64,000 bases of DNA from Ideonella aquatica. Lineage in GTDB: Bacteria > Pseudomonadota > Gammaproteobacteria > Burkholderiales > Burkholderiaceae_C. The stretch is from contig NZ_JAGQDE010000004.1 of the NCBI RefSeq assembly GCF_018069755.1, positions 1-64,000 on the forward strand. The letters are read 5' to 3'. Positions 28,320 through 35,804 of this stretch are shown one piece after another (position 1 is the first letter of the stretch; every line of letters starts with the position of its first letter). The position numbers were made by a program, and so were the translations under genes. Under the pieces are notes generated by a model. It ran no database searches. It had not been told where the DNA came from and worked only from the letters and a program-made list of their open reading frames with translations.

Positions 28320-29498
28320 ATGACCGACATCGTCATCGTTGCCGCCGCCCGCACCGCCGTGGGCAAGTTCGGCGGTTCCCTGGCCGGCGTGGCCGCGCCC
28401 GAGCTGGGTGCTGCGGTGATCCAGGGCCTGCTGGCCCGCACCGGCCTGGCCGGCGAGCAGATCGGCGAGGTCATCCTGGGCCAGGTGCTGACCGCCGGCT
28501 CGGGCCAGAACCCGGCGCGCCAGTCGGTGATCAAGTCGGGCCTGCCCAACGCGGTGCCGGCGATGACCATCAACAAGGTCTGCGGCTCGGGCCTGAAGGC
28601 TGTGATGCTGGCCGCCCAGGCCATCCGCGACGGCGACAGCGAGATCGTCATCGCTGGCGGCCAGGAGAACATGAGCGCCTCGCCGCACGTGCTGATGAAC
28701 AGCCGCAATGGCGCCCGCATGGGCGACACCAAGCTGGTCGACACCATGATCAACGACGGCCTGTTCGACGTGTACAACAAGTACCACATGGGCATCACCG
28801 CCGAGAACGTGGCCAAGCAGTACGGCATCAGCCGCGAGGCCCAGGACGAACTGGCCCTGGCCAGCCAGCGCAAGGCCGCGGCTGCCCAGGACGCCGGCAA
28901 GTTCAAGGACGAGATCGTCGGCATCAGCATCCCCCAGCGCAAGGGTGACCCGGTGGTGTTCGACACCGACGAGTTCCTCAACCGCAAGTCCAGCCTGGAA
29001 GGCCTGGCCGGTCTGCGGCCCGCCTTTGACAAGGCGGGCACGGTGACCGCGGGCAACGCCTCGGGCATCAACGACGGTGCTGCCGCGGTGATGGTGATGA
29101 GCGCTGCCAAGGCCGCCGCGCTGGGCCTCAAGCCGCTGGCCCGCATCGCCAGCTACGCCAGCGCCGGCCTGGACCCGGCCATCATGGGCATGGGCCCGGT
29201 GCCGGCCGCCCGCAAGGCGCTGGAGCGCGCCGGCTGGAAGGCCGCCGACCTGGACCTGCTGGAAATCAACGAAGCCTTCGCGGCCCAGGCCTGCGCGGTG
29301 CACAAGGAAATGGGCTGGGACCTCGACAAGGTCAACGTCAATGGCGGCGCGATCGCCATTGGTCACCCGATCGGCGCCTCCGGTTGCCGCATCCTGGTCA
29401 CGCTGCTGCACGAGATGCAGCGCCGTGACGCCAAGAAGGGCATCGCCTCGCTGTGCATCGGCGGTGGCATGGGTGTGGCGCTGACCGTCGAGCGCTGA
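28320..29498 (+). CDS. phaA: acetyl-CoA C-acetyltransferase (beta-ketothiolase)
   Basis: The enzyme condenses two acetyl-CoA to acetoacetyl-CoA, the first step of PHB synthesis. The 392-residue protein has the nucleophile Cys88 in [11 protein letters not shown] and His349 in [10 protein letters not shown]. Cys379 lies in LCIGGGMG, completing the thiolase triad at canonical positions. [10 protein letters not shown] and [10 protein letters not shown] are also family signatures. It follows phaC by 67 bases and has a GAGGAG Shine-Dalgarno. Confidence 0.97.
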   Translation: MTDIVIVAAARTAVGKFGGSLAGVAAPELGAAVIQGLLARTGLAGEQIGEVILGQVLTAGSGQNPARQSVIKSGLPNAVPAMTINKVCGSGLKAVMLAAQAIRDGDSEIVIAGGQENMSASPHVLMNSRNGARMGDTKLVDTMINDGLFDVYNKYHMGITAENVAKQYGISREAQDELALASQRKAAAAQDAGKFKDEIVGISIPQRKGDPVVFDTDEFLNRKSSLEGLAGLRPAFDKAGTVTAGNASGINDGAAAVMVMSAAKAAALGLKPLARIASYASAGLDPAIMGMGPVPAARKALERAGWKAADLDLLEINEAFAAQACAVHKEMGWDLDKVNVNGGAIAIGHPIGASGCRILVTLLHEMQRRDAKKGIASLCIGGGMGVALTVER

Positions 29499-29630
29499 TC
29501 CCTGGTCACCACGCGCGGGTTGACCCGTACGTGGAATTGCGTGAGCGGGTGAGTACGGACCCGCGACTTCCCGGTCGGGGCTGATCATGGCCCCACCGGA
29601 CCCCAATGGAATGTCAAGAGGAGCAAAGCA

Positions 29631-30368
29631 ATGGCACAGAAAGTGGCGTATGTGACGGGTGGCATGGGCGGCATCGGAACCGCGATCTGCCAGCGGCTGG
29701 CCAAGGATGGCTTCAAGGTCATCGCTGGCTGCGGCCCGAGCCGTGATTTCGAGAAGTGGCTGGGCGAGCAGAAGGCCCTGGGCTACACCTTCTACGCCTC
29801 GGTGGGCAACGTCGCCGACTGGGACAGCACGGTGGAGGCCTTTGCCAAGGCCAAGGCCGAGCACGGCCCGATCGATGTCCTGGTCAACAACGCCGGCATC
29901 ACCAAGGACCGCATGTTCCTGAAGATGACCAAGGAAGACTGGGACGCGGTGATCAGCACCAACCTGACCTCGATGTTCAACGTGACCAAGCAGGTCGTGG
30001 CGGACATGGTGGAGCGGGGCTTCGGCCGCATCATCCAGATCTCGTCGGTCAACGGCGAGAAGGGCCAGGCCGGCCAGACCAACTACTCGGCCGCCAAGGC
30101 CGGCATGCACGGCTTCACGATGGCCCTGGCCCAGGAAATGGCGTCCAAGGGCGTGACGGTCAACACCGTCAGCCCGGGCTACATCGGCACCGACATGGTC
30201 CGCGCGATCAAGCCGGAGGTGCTGGAAAAGATCATCGCCACCATCCCGGTCAAGCGCCTGGGCACGCCCGAAGAGATCGGCTCGGTGGTCGCCTGGCTGG
30301 CCGGCGAAGACTCGGGTTTCACCACCGGTGCCGACTTCTCCTGCAACGGCGGTCTGCACATGGGCTGA
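29631..30368 (+). CDS. phaB: acetoacetyl-CoA reductase (NADPH)
   Basis: This short-chain dehydrogenase of 245 residues reduces acetoacetyl-CoA to (R)-3-hydroxybutyryl-CoA for the synthase. It shows the cofactor loop TGGMGGIG (about residues 9-16), NNAGITKD, and the catalytic Ser and YxxxK in SSVNGEKGQAGQTNYSAAKAG. The C-terminus CNGGLHMG matches PhaB proteins. The gap to phaA (132 bases) holds several small GC-rich inverted repeats, and an AGGAG Shine-Dalgarno precedes the ATG. The last codons and stop are inside a 27-bp perfect inverted repeat. No phaR-like gene follows, unlike in Cupriavidus. Confidence 0.97.
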   Translation: MAQKVAYVTGGMGGIGTAICQRLAKDGFKVIAGCGPSRDFEKWLGEQKALGYTFYASVGNVADWDSTVEAFAKAKAEHGPIDVLVNNAGITKDRMFLKMTKEDWDAVISTNLTSMFNVTKQVVADMVERGFGRIIQISSVNGEKGQAGQTNYSAAKAGMHGFTMALAQEMASKGVTVNTVSPGYIGTDMVRAIKPEVLEKIIATIPVKRLGTPEEIGSVVAWLAGEDSGFTTGADFSCNGGLHMG

Positions 30369-30403
30369 CCGCCCAAGGGCGGTCAGCCCATGTGCAGACC
30401 GCC
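30348..30403. terminator. 27-bp perfect inverted repeat spanning the end of phaB
   Basis: The left arm 30348-30374 and right arm 30377-30403 are perfectly complementary and separated only by AA at 30375-30376. The left arm includes the last six sense codons of phaB and its stop codon. It could act as a bidirectional transcription block or an mRNA 3' stabiliser. There is no T tract on either side, so classical intrinsic termination is not certain. Confidence 0.75.
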
Positions 30404-30429
30404 TTCGGCCGACCGTTGGGCTCCCCCTG

Positions 30430-30446
30430 CCCCCTCCGGGAGGGGG
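30430..30446. terminator. GC-rich hairpin between phaB and the YitT-family gene
   Basis: CCCCCTC (30430-30436) pairs with GAGGGGG (30440-30446) around CGG. It lies between two convergent genes and resembles short C-run/G-run intergenic repeats seen in Burkholderiales. There are too few T residues for a confident intrinsic terminator. Confidence 0.4.
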
Positions 30447-30495
30447 TTCCAGTCAGACAGTCGATCTCGGGCCGGCATTGCCGGCCCGTGTCGTT

Positions 30496-31113
30496 TCAGT
30501 AGGCCACGTAGCGGCCGGGCTTGTGGTTCACTGCCAGCGCGAAGTTCATCGCGATGGCGCCCAGCACGCTCAGGCCCAGGCGGCGGGCGTCGGTGAAGGG
30601 CCAGCTGGCCAGCAGGATGGCGGCGTCGATGCTCAGTTGCACGATGCCGGCGCGCCAGCCGTAACGCTCCTGCAGCCACAGCACCACGGTGTTCAGGCCG
30701 CCCAGGCTGGCGCGGTGGCGAAACAGGATGATGAAGCCGGTGCCGATCAGCGCGCCGCCGGCCAATGCGGCAAACAGCGGGTTCAAGGCGCTGTAGCCCA
30801 GCCAGTGGGGCATCAGTTCCGACAAGCCCGACAGCAGCGTCACCGCCGACAGTGTCTTGACCGTGAACTGCGGTCCCAGGCGCTGCCAGGCCAGCCAGTA
30901 GAAGGGCAGGTTGATGACGAACAGCAGCGGGCCGAAGGGCAGGCCGCTGCCGTAGTGGGCCAGGAAGGCCAGGCCCACGGTGCCGCCGGTCATCAGGCCC
31001 AGGTGGCGGAACATCGTCAGGCCGATGCTGACGAACAGCGTGCCGATCAGCAGCGCCTGCGCATCGTCGAACAGCGTATGGCGCTGCGGCTCGGCGCCCT
31101 CGGGCGCGTTCAT
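30496..31113 (-). CDS. YitT family membrane protein, 205 aa
   Basis: About six hydrophobic segments are visible, with motifs GLMTGGTVGLAFLAHY, FVINLPFYWLAW and a glycine-rich HRASLGGLNTVVLWL, as in the YitT/DUF161 membrane family. The physiological role of the family is poorly known and no transported substrate is assigned. The ATG overlaps the stop of the upstream DUF2788 gene (ATGA at 31110-31113), so the two are probably translated together. It is convergent with phaB. Confidence 0.85.
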   Translation of the reverse strand: MNAPEGAEPQRHTLFDDAQALLIGTLFVSIGLTMFRHLGLMTGGTVGLAFLAHYGSGLPFGPLLFVINLPFYWLAWQRLGPQFTVKTLSAVTLLSGLSELMPHWLGYSALNPLFAALAGGALIGTGFIILFRHRASLGGLNTVVLWLQERYGWRAGIVQLSIDAAILLASWPFTDARRLGLSVLGAIAMNFALAVNHKPGRYVAY

Positions 31114-31328
31114 TCGGTGATGCCGGCCATGAAGTACTTGATGATGCCCTTGAGCACAAAGCCCAGCAGGCCCACGCCCAGGCCCAGCAACAGCACGAAG
31201 GTGCCAAAGCGGCCGGCCTTGGATTCACGCGCCAGCTGCAGGATGATGAACACCATGTACAGCATGAAGGCCGAGACCCCGAAGGTCAGGCCGAACCAGG
31301 CGATCTGTTCTTCTGTGTAGCCGAACAT
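31110..31328 (-). CDS. DUF2788 membrane protein, 72 aa
   Basis: The small protein has two hydrophobic helices (residues about 10-30 and 42-65). It contains the sequence QIAWFGLTFGVSAFMLYM, which I recognise as DUF2788, a conserved beta/gammaproteobacterial family without known function. It overlaps the YitT-family gene by four bases. Confidence 0.88.
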   Translation of the reverse strand: MFGYTEEQIAWFGLTFGVSAFMLYMVFIILQLARESKAGRFGTFVLLLGLGVGLLGFVLKGIIKYFMAGITE

Positions 31329-31363
31329 ATCAGGACCGCCCGGCCGTTCCGAAGGGACTGAGC

Positions 31364-31378
31364 GCCCCCTTGGGGGGC
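31364..31378. repeat. GCCCCC-TTG-GGGGGC hairpin, probable dispersed intergenic repeat
   Basis: The hairpin and its right flank (GCAGCGAACGAAGTGAGCG) resemble a short intergenic element that I remember as common in Burkholderiales genomes. It lies between the DUF2189 and DUF2788 genes on the minus strand and could end the upstream transcript. Confidence 0.4.
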
Positions 31379-31408
31379 AGCGAACGAAGTGAGCGTGGGG
31401 GTGTCATG

Positions 31409-32206
31409 TCAGTTCCGCTCCGCCAGGCCGGAGGTGTCCACCAGGTCGCGGTAGGCATGCCAGCTGGCGTGGGCCAGCCAGGGCACCACCACCACCAGGC
31501 CGACCATCACGCTGAGCATGCCCAGGCCACTGAGGGCCAGCAGCAGGAAGGCCCACAGCGCCATCGGCGCGGGGTGGGTCAGCACGGTCTTCCAGCTCAC
31601 GAAGACGGCCGCCAGCACGCCGATCTGCCGATCCAGCAAGAGCGGCAGCGTCACCACGCTGGAGGCGAAGACCGGCGCGGCCAGCACGGCGCCCAGGGCC
31701 ATCCAGGTCTCGAACAGCGCGCCGCTGGGCGCCAGCACCACCAGGCGCAGGAAGTCGACGGGCGTGCGCACCGCGGCGCCGGTCTGGGTCCAGATCAGCG
31801 CTGCCGAGGTCAGCACCCAGCCGGTGCCGGCCAGCGCCAGCAGCAGGCCGAACACCACCAGCCGGTGGTCATCGGGCTTCCAGGCCCGCAGCGCCGTGCC
31901 CAGGCCGGGCTGTTCGCCGCGCTCGAGCGCGCGGCTGATGGCATACAGGCCCGTCGCCACCACCGGCGCCACCAGCAGGAAGCCGGTGAAGGCGCCGGCC
32001 AGCAACCAGAATCGGTCGGCGGCCAGCACCACGATCAGCGCGCCCCACAGGGCCGCGGCCAGGCCATGCAGCAGACCCGGGACCGGGCAGGCCATCAGGT
32101 CGGCCCAGCCGCGCGCCAGCCAGCCCAGCGGCCGCAGCATCGGGATGCGGCGCACGGCGTAGCTGCGCGATTCGGCGACGGCCTGCTGGGTCATCTTGTT
32201 GGACAT
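31409..32206 (-). CDS. DUF2189 integral membrane protein, 265 aa
   Basis: About six membrane segments are visible, plus the family-typical opening with paired arginines (VRRIPMLRPLGWLARGW) and the GLYAISRALERGEQP segment. DUF2189 proteins are conserved in proteobacteria and have no established function. A GGGAG Shine-Dalgarno lies 7 bases before the ATG. It is 63 bases downstream of glnD on the same strand. Confidence 0.88.
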   Translation of the reverse strand: MSNKMTQQAVAESRSYAVRRIPMLRPLGWLARGWADLMACPVPGLLHGLAAALWGALIVVLAADRFWLLAGAFTGFLLVAPVVATGLYAISRALERGEQPGLGTALRAWKPDDHRLVVFGLLLALAGTGWVLTSAALIWTQTGAAVRTPVDFLRLVVLAPSGALFETWMALGAVLAAPVFASSVVTLPLLLDRQIGVLAAVFVSWKTVLTHPAPMALWAFLLLALSGLGMLSVMVGLVVVVPWLAHASWHAYRDLVDTSGLAERN

Positions 32207-32269
32207 CAGGGGGCTCCCATCGTGGCAGAGTGATCGCGGCGGAGGTTGAGATGAGGCAAGCCGCGGCGG

Positions 32270-34876
32270 TCAGCGCACATCGGCCAGCACATCCAGCAGC
32301 TCGCTCTCCATCTGCAACTGCAGCCGGGGCTGCTGCAGCTCGGCGCCGCTGACCAGGAAGGTGTCCTCGACGCGTTCGCCCAGCGTGCTGACCTTGGCCA
32401 GCTGCAGGTTGATATGGTGGGCGGCCAGCACGCGGGCGATGGCATAGAGCAGGCCCGAGCGGTCGCTGGCACTGACGCTGAGCAGCCAGCGCTGCGCCTT
32501 CTCGTCGGGCCGCAGCGCCACGCGCGGCTTGACCGGAAAGGAGCGCACCCGGCGCGACACCCGCCCGCGCGAGGGCGGCGGCAGCGGCCCGTCGCTGGCC
32601 AGCGCAGCGCTGGCTTGGGTCTCGACCAGCTTGATCATGTCGCGGTAGGCGCCCGGACTCTGGTCCTCGGCGTTGGGATTGACCACCTGGAAGGTGTCGA
32701 GCGCGTAGCCGCTGCGGGTGGTGTGCACCTTGGCATCCTGGATCGAGAAGCCGGCGCCATCGAAATAGCCGCAGATGCGGGCGAACAGGTCGGCGCGGTC
32801 GGGCGAAAACACCAGCACCTGCAGGCCCTCGCCGATCGGCGACGGGCGGGCGCTGACCAGCGGCACCTGGGTGTCGAGGTGGCGCCACAGCGAGCGGGCA
32901 TGCCAGGCGATCTCGGCGGCATCGTGGCGCGCGAAATAGCTGATGTCCAGCGTCTTCCACAGCGGCTGCTCGGTGCCGGGCAGCGCGGCGTGCAGGGCCA
33001 GGATCTGCATCGCCTCCTGCTTGCGTGCTTCGATCTCGGCATCGGCACTGTGCGGGGCGCCGCCCAGTGCGCGCAGCGTGTAGCGGAACAGGTCTTCGAG
33101 CAGCTTGCCCTTCCAGGCGTTCCAGACCTTGGGGCTGGTGCCGCGGATGTCGGCCACCGTCAGCAGGTACAGGCCGGTCAGGTGGCGGGCATCGCCCATG
33201 CGGCGGGCGAAGCGCTGGATGACCTCGGGGTCGTGCAGGTCCTCCTTCTGCGCCACGGTGCTCATCGTCAGGTGGTGGCGCACGAGGAACTCGACCAGCT
33301 CGGTTTCATCCGGCTCCAGGCCGTGGTCGCGGCAGAAACGGCGCACCTCGGTGGCGCCCAGCTCGGAGTGATCGCCACCTCGGCCCTTGGCCACGTCGTG
33401 GAAGAGGGCGGCGATGTAGAGCAGCCAGGGCTTGTCCCACTGGCTGGCCAGCTGGGCGCAGAACGGGTACTCGTGGGCGTGCTCGGGGATGAAGAAGCGC
33501 CGCACATTGCGCAGCACCATCAGGATGTGCTGGTCCACGGTGTAGACGTGGAACAGGTCGTGCTGCATGCGCCCGACGATGCGCCGGAACACCCACAGGT
33601 AGCGCCCCAGCACCGAGGTCTGGTTCATCAGGCGGAAGGCGTGCGTCTGCCCCTCGGGCTGGCGCAGGATGTCCATGAACAGCTCGCGGTTCAGCGGGTC
33701 CTTGCGGAAGCGGCTGTCCATCACGCTGCGCGCGTTGTACAGCGCGCGCAGCGTGCGCGCCGATAGGCCCTTGATGCCGGTGGTCTGCTGGTAGATCAGA
33801 AAGGTCTCGAGGATGGCGTGCGGGTTGTCGGTGTAGAGATCGTCGCGCGCCACCTCGAGCATGCCGCCGCGATCCAGGAAGCGGGCGTTGATCGGCCGCA
33901 TCGGGGCCTGCTCGCTGCTGCTGACGCGCTCGTCAATGCCCAGCATCAGGATCTGGTTGAGCTGGGTCACCGCCTTGGCCGCCCAGTAGTAGCGGTGCAT
34001 CAGCTGCTCGCTGGCGCGCGCGCCCTTCGTGGACTGGTAGCCGAAGCTCTCGGCCACCGAGGTCTGCAGATCGAAGACCAGGCGGTCCTCGCGCCGGCCG
34101 GCGATCACGTGCAGGCGGCAGCGGATCAGGCGCAGCGTGCCTTCATGGCGCTGCAACTGCTTGACCTCGAAGGCGCTCAGCAGGCCCTTGGCCGCCAGCT
34201 CGCTCCAGGTGCGGCCCAGGCCGGCGGCGCGCGCCACCCAGATCACCACCTGCAGGTCGCGCAGGCCGCCGGGGCTTTCCTTGCAGTTGGGCTCCAGCGA
34301 GTAGGGCGTGTCTTCGTACTTGACATGGCGCTGGCGCATCTCCAGCGTCTTGGCACGCAGAAAGGCGGCGGCATCCAAGGCCTCGGAGGTGGCCTTGGCG
34401 AAGGCCTGGTACAGCCGGCGCGGACCGGTCAGCAGGCGGCTTTCCAGCAGCGAGGTCTGCACGGTCACGTCGGCCTGGGCTTCGCGCACGCAGTCGTCCA
34501 CGGTGCGCACCGAGGAGCCGATCTCCAGGCCGATGTCCCAGCAGGCGGTGATGAAGGCGCTGACGGCCTCACGCACCGCGTCGGTCTCGGGCTCGGGCAG
34601 CAGCACCAGCACGTCGACGTCGGAATAGGGGTACAGCTCACCGCGGCCGTAGCCGCCCACCGCCAGCAGAGCGGCTCCGGCGGGCAGACCGCTGCCCTGC
34701 CACAGCTGCACCAGCGTCGCGTCCACATGCCGCGCCAGACCATGCAGCAGGAGGCGGGCACTGGTGGCGCTGGGGCGGGCCTCCTTGAAGCGGGTGAGCA
34801 GGGCCTCCTTGCCCTGGCGGAAGCGCGTGCGCAGCTCCGCCACCGACAGCGCGGCGCTGGACGCGGTGGACGACAT
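32270..34876 (-). CDS. glnD: [protein-PII] uridylyltransferase / uridylyl-removing enzyme
   Basis: The product (868 residues) senses glutamine and modifies PII proteins, controlling nitrogen assimilation. It has the nucleotidyltransferase motif GGYGRGELYPYSDVDVLV (about residues 72-89) and the HD hydrolase motif LFHDVAKGRGGDHS in mid-protein. Two ACT domains lie in the last quarter, including VFSPDRADLFARICG and VSASDRSGLLYAIARVL. Length agrees with the family (about 850-900). The ATG overlaps the stop of map (TGATG at 34874-34878), so expression is coupled. Confidence 0.96.
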   Translation of the reverse strand: MSSTASSAALSVAELRTRFRQGKEALLTRFKEARPSATSARLLLHGLARHVDATLVQLWQGSGLPAGAALLAVGGYGRGELYPYSDVDVLVLLPEPETDAVREAVSAFITACWDIGLEIGSSVRTVDDCVREAQADVTVQTSLLESRLLTGPRRLYQAFAKATSEALDAAAFLRAKTLEMRQRHVKYEDTPYSLEPNCKESPGGLRDLQVVIWVARAAGLGRTWSELAAKGLLSAFEVKQLQRHEGTLRLIRCRLHVIAGRREDRLVFDLQTSVAESFGYQSTKGARASEQLMHRYYWAAKAVTQLNQILMLGIDERVSSSEQAPMRPINARFLDRGGMLEVARDDLYTDNPHAILETFLIYQQTTGIKGLSARTLRALYNARSVMDSRFRKDPLNRELFMDILRQPEGQTHAFRLMNQTSVLGRYLWVFRRIVGRMQHDLFHVYTVDQHILMVLRNVRRFFIPEHAHEYPFCAQLASQWDKPWLLYIAALFHDVAKGRGGDHSELGATEVRRFCRDHGLEPDETELVEFLVRHHLTMSTVAQKEDLHDPEVIQRFARRMGDARHLTGLYLLTVADIRGTSPKVWNAWKGKLLEDLFRYTLRALGGAPHSADAEIEARKQEAMQILALHAALPGTEQPLWKTLDISYFARHDAAEIAWHARSLWRHLDTQVPLVSARPSPIGEGLQVLVFSPDRADLFARICGYFDGAGFSIQDAKVHTTRSGYALDTFQVVNPNAEDQSPGAYRDMIKLVETQASAALASDGPLPPPSRGRVSRRVRSFPVKPRVALRPDEKAQRWLLSVSASDRSGLLYAIARVLAAHHINLQLAKVSTLGERVEDTFLVSGAELQQPRLQLQMESELLDVLADVR

Positions 34877-35688
34877 CAGGCGCCGGGTGCGGTGATGAAG
34901 GCCGGCGGCGGCGGCGTGCGGTCGGACACCGTCAGCACCTCATAGCCGGTCTCGGTGACCACCACCGTGTGCTCCCACTGGGCCGACAGCGAGCGGTCCT
35001 TGGTGACGATGGTCCAGCCGTCGCCCATTTCCTTGATCTCGCGGCGGCCGGCATTGACCATCGGCTCGATCGTGAAGACCATGCCCGGCACCAGCTCTTC
35101 CAGCGTCCCCGGACGGCCGTAATGCAGCACCTGCGGCTCCTCGTGGAACTTGCGACCGATGCCGTGGCCGCAGAACTCGCGCACGATCGAGTAGCCCTGC
35201 GACTCGGCAAAGGTCTGGATCGCGTGGCCGATGTCGCCCAGCCGGGCGCCGGGGCGCACCTTGGCAATGCCCTTCCACATGGCATCGAAGGTGATCTGGC
35301 ACAGGCGCTTGGCGGCGATGCTGCCTTCGCCCACCACGTACATGCGGCTGGAGTCGCCGTGCCAGCCGTCCTTGATGACGGTGACATCGAGGTTGACGAT
35401 GTCGCCATTCTTCAGCGGCCGGTCGTTGGGGATGCCGTGGCACACCTGGTGGTTGATCGACGCGCAGATCGACTTGGGATAGGGCTTGTAGCCGTTGGGC
35501 GCGTAGTTCAGCGGCGCGGGAATGGCCTTTTGCTCGTGCACGATCATGTCGTGGGCGAGCTTGTCGAGCTGTTCGGTGGTCACGCCGGGCTTGACGTGCT
35601 CGGCCAGCATGTCCAGCACTTCGGCGGTGAGGCGTCCGGCGACGCGCATCATCTCGATGTCGGCCGGGGTCTTGAAGGTGATTGCCAT
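34876..35688 (-). CDS. map: methionine aminopeptidase type I
   Basis: The enzyme removes the initiator Met from nascent proteins. The 270-residue chain has the five metal ligands in order: Asp in NLDVTVIKDGWHGD (two), His in CGHGIGRKFHEEP, Glu in FTIEPMVNAG, and Glu in QWEHTVVV. The gene is divergent from purL. An AATAAT box (35697-35702) lies 8 bases before the ATG and no Shine-Dalgarno is visible, so a leaderless transcript is plausible. The stop codon overlaps the glnD start. Confidence 0.97.
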   Translation of the reverse strand: MAITFKTPADIEMMRVAGRLTAEVLDMLAEHVKPGVTTEQLDKLAHDMIVHEQKAIPAPLNYAPNGYKPYPKSICASINHQVCHGIPNDRPLKNGDIVNLDVTVIKDGWHGDSSRMYVVGEGSIAAKRLCQITFDAMWKGIAKVRPGARLGDIGHAIQTFAESQGYSIVREFCGHGIGRKFHEEPQVLHYGRPGTLEELVPGMVFTIEPMVNAGRREIKEMGDGWTIVTKDRSLSAQWEHTVVVTETGYEVLTVSDRTPPPPAFITAPGA

Positions 35689-35804
35689 AAGGGGTGATTA
35701 TTTCACCTCGCCGTAGAATCCCGGGTTTCCACCGACGGTCGCCCCCGCCTCAGGGCGGGTCATCGTGCGCCACCGTCCCTGACGCCCCCGCAAGCGCCCC
35801 GTCC
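35689..35804. promoter_or_regulatory. divergent promoter region between map and purL
   Basis: Two -10-like boxes face outward: AATAAT on the minus strand (35697-35702) for map and TAGAAT on the plus strand (35714-35719) for purL. The purL leader of about 80 bases contains a 6-bp hairpin, CCCGCC-TCAG-GGCGGG, at 35744-35759. I see no clear PurR-type operator. Confidence 0.45.

Noticed and set aside
26426-30359. Long minus-strand frames of 906 and 694 codons opposite phaC, phaA and phaB
   Set aside because: They overlap three confidently identified plus-strand enzymes with intact catalytic residues, and their translations are low-complexity shadows.
31364-31400. Possible mobile element around the GCCCCC-TTG-GGGGGC hairpin
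   Set aside because: No transposase, target-site duplication or longer inverted repeat is present. It is a short intergenic repeat at most.
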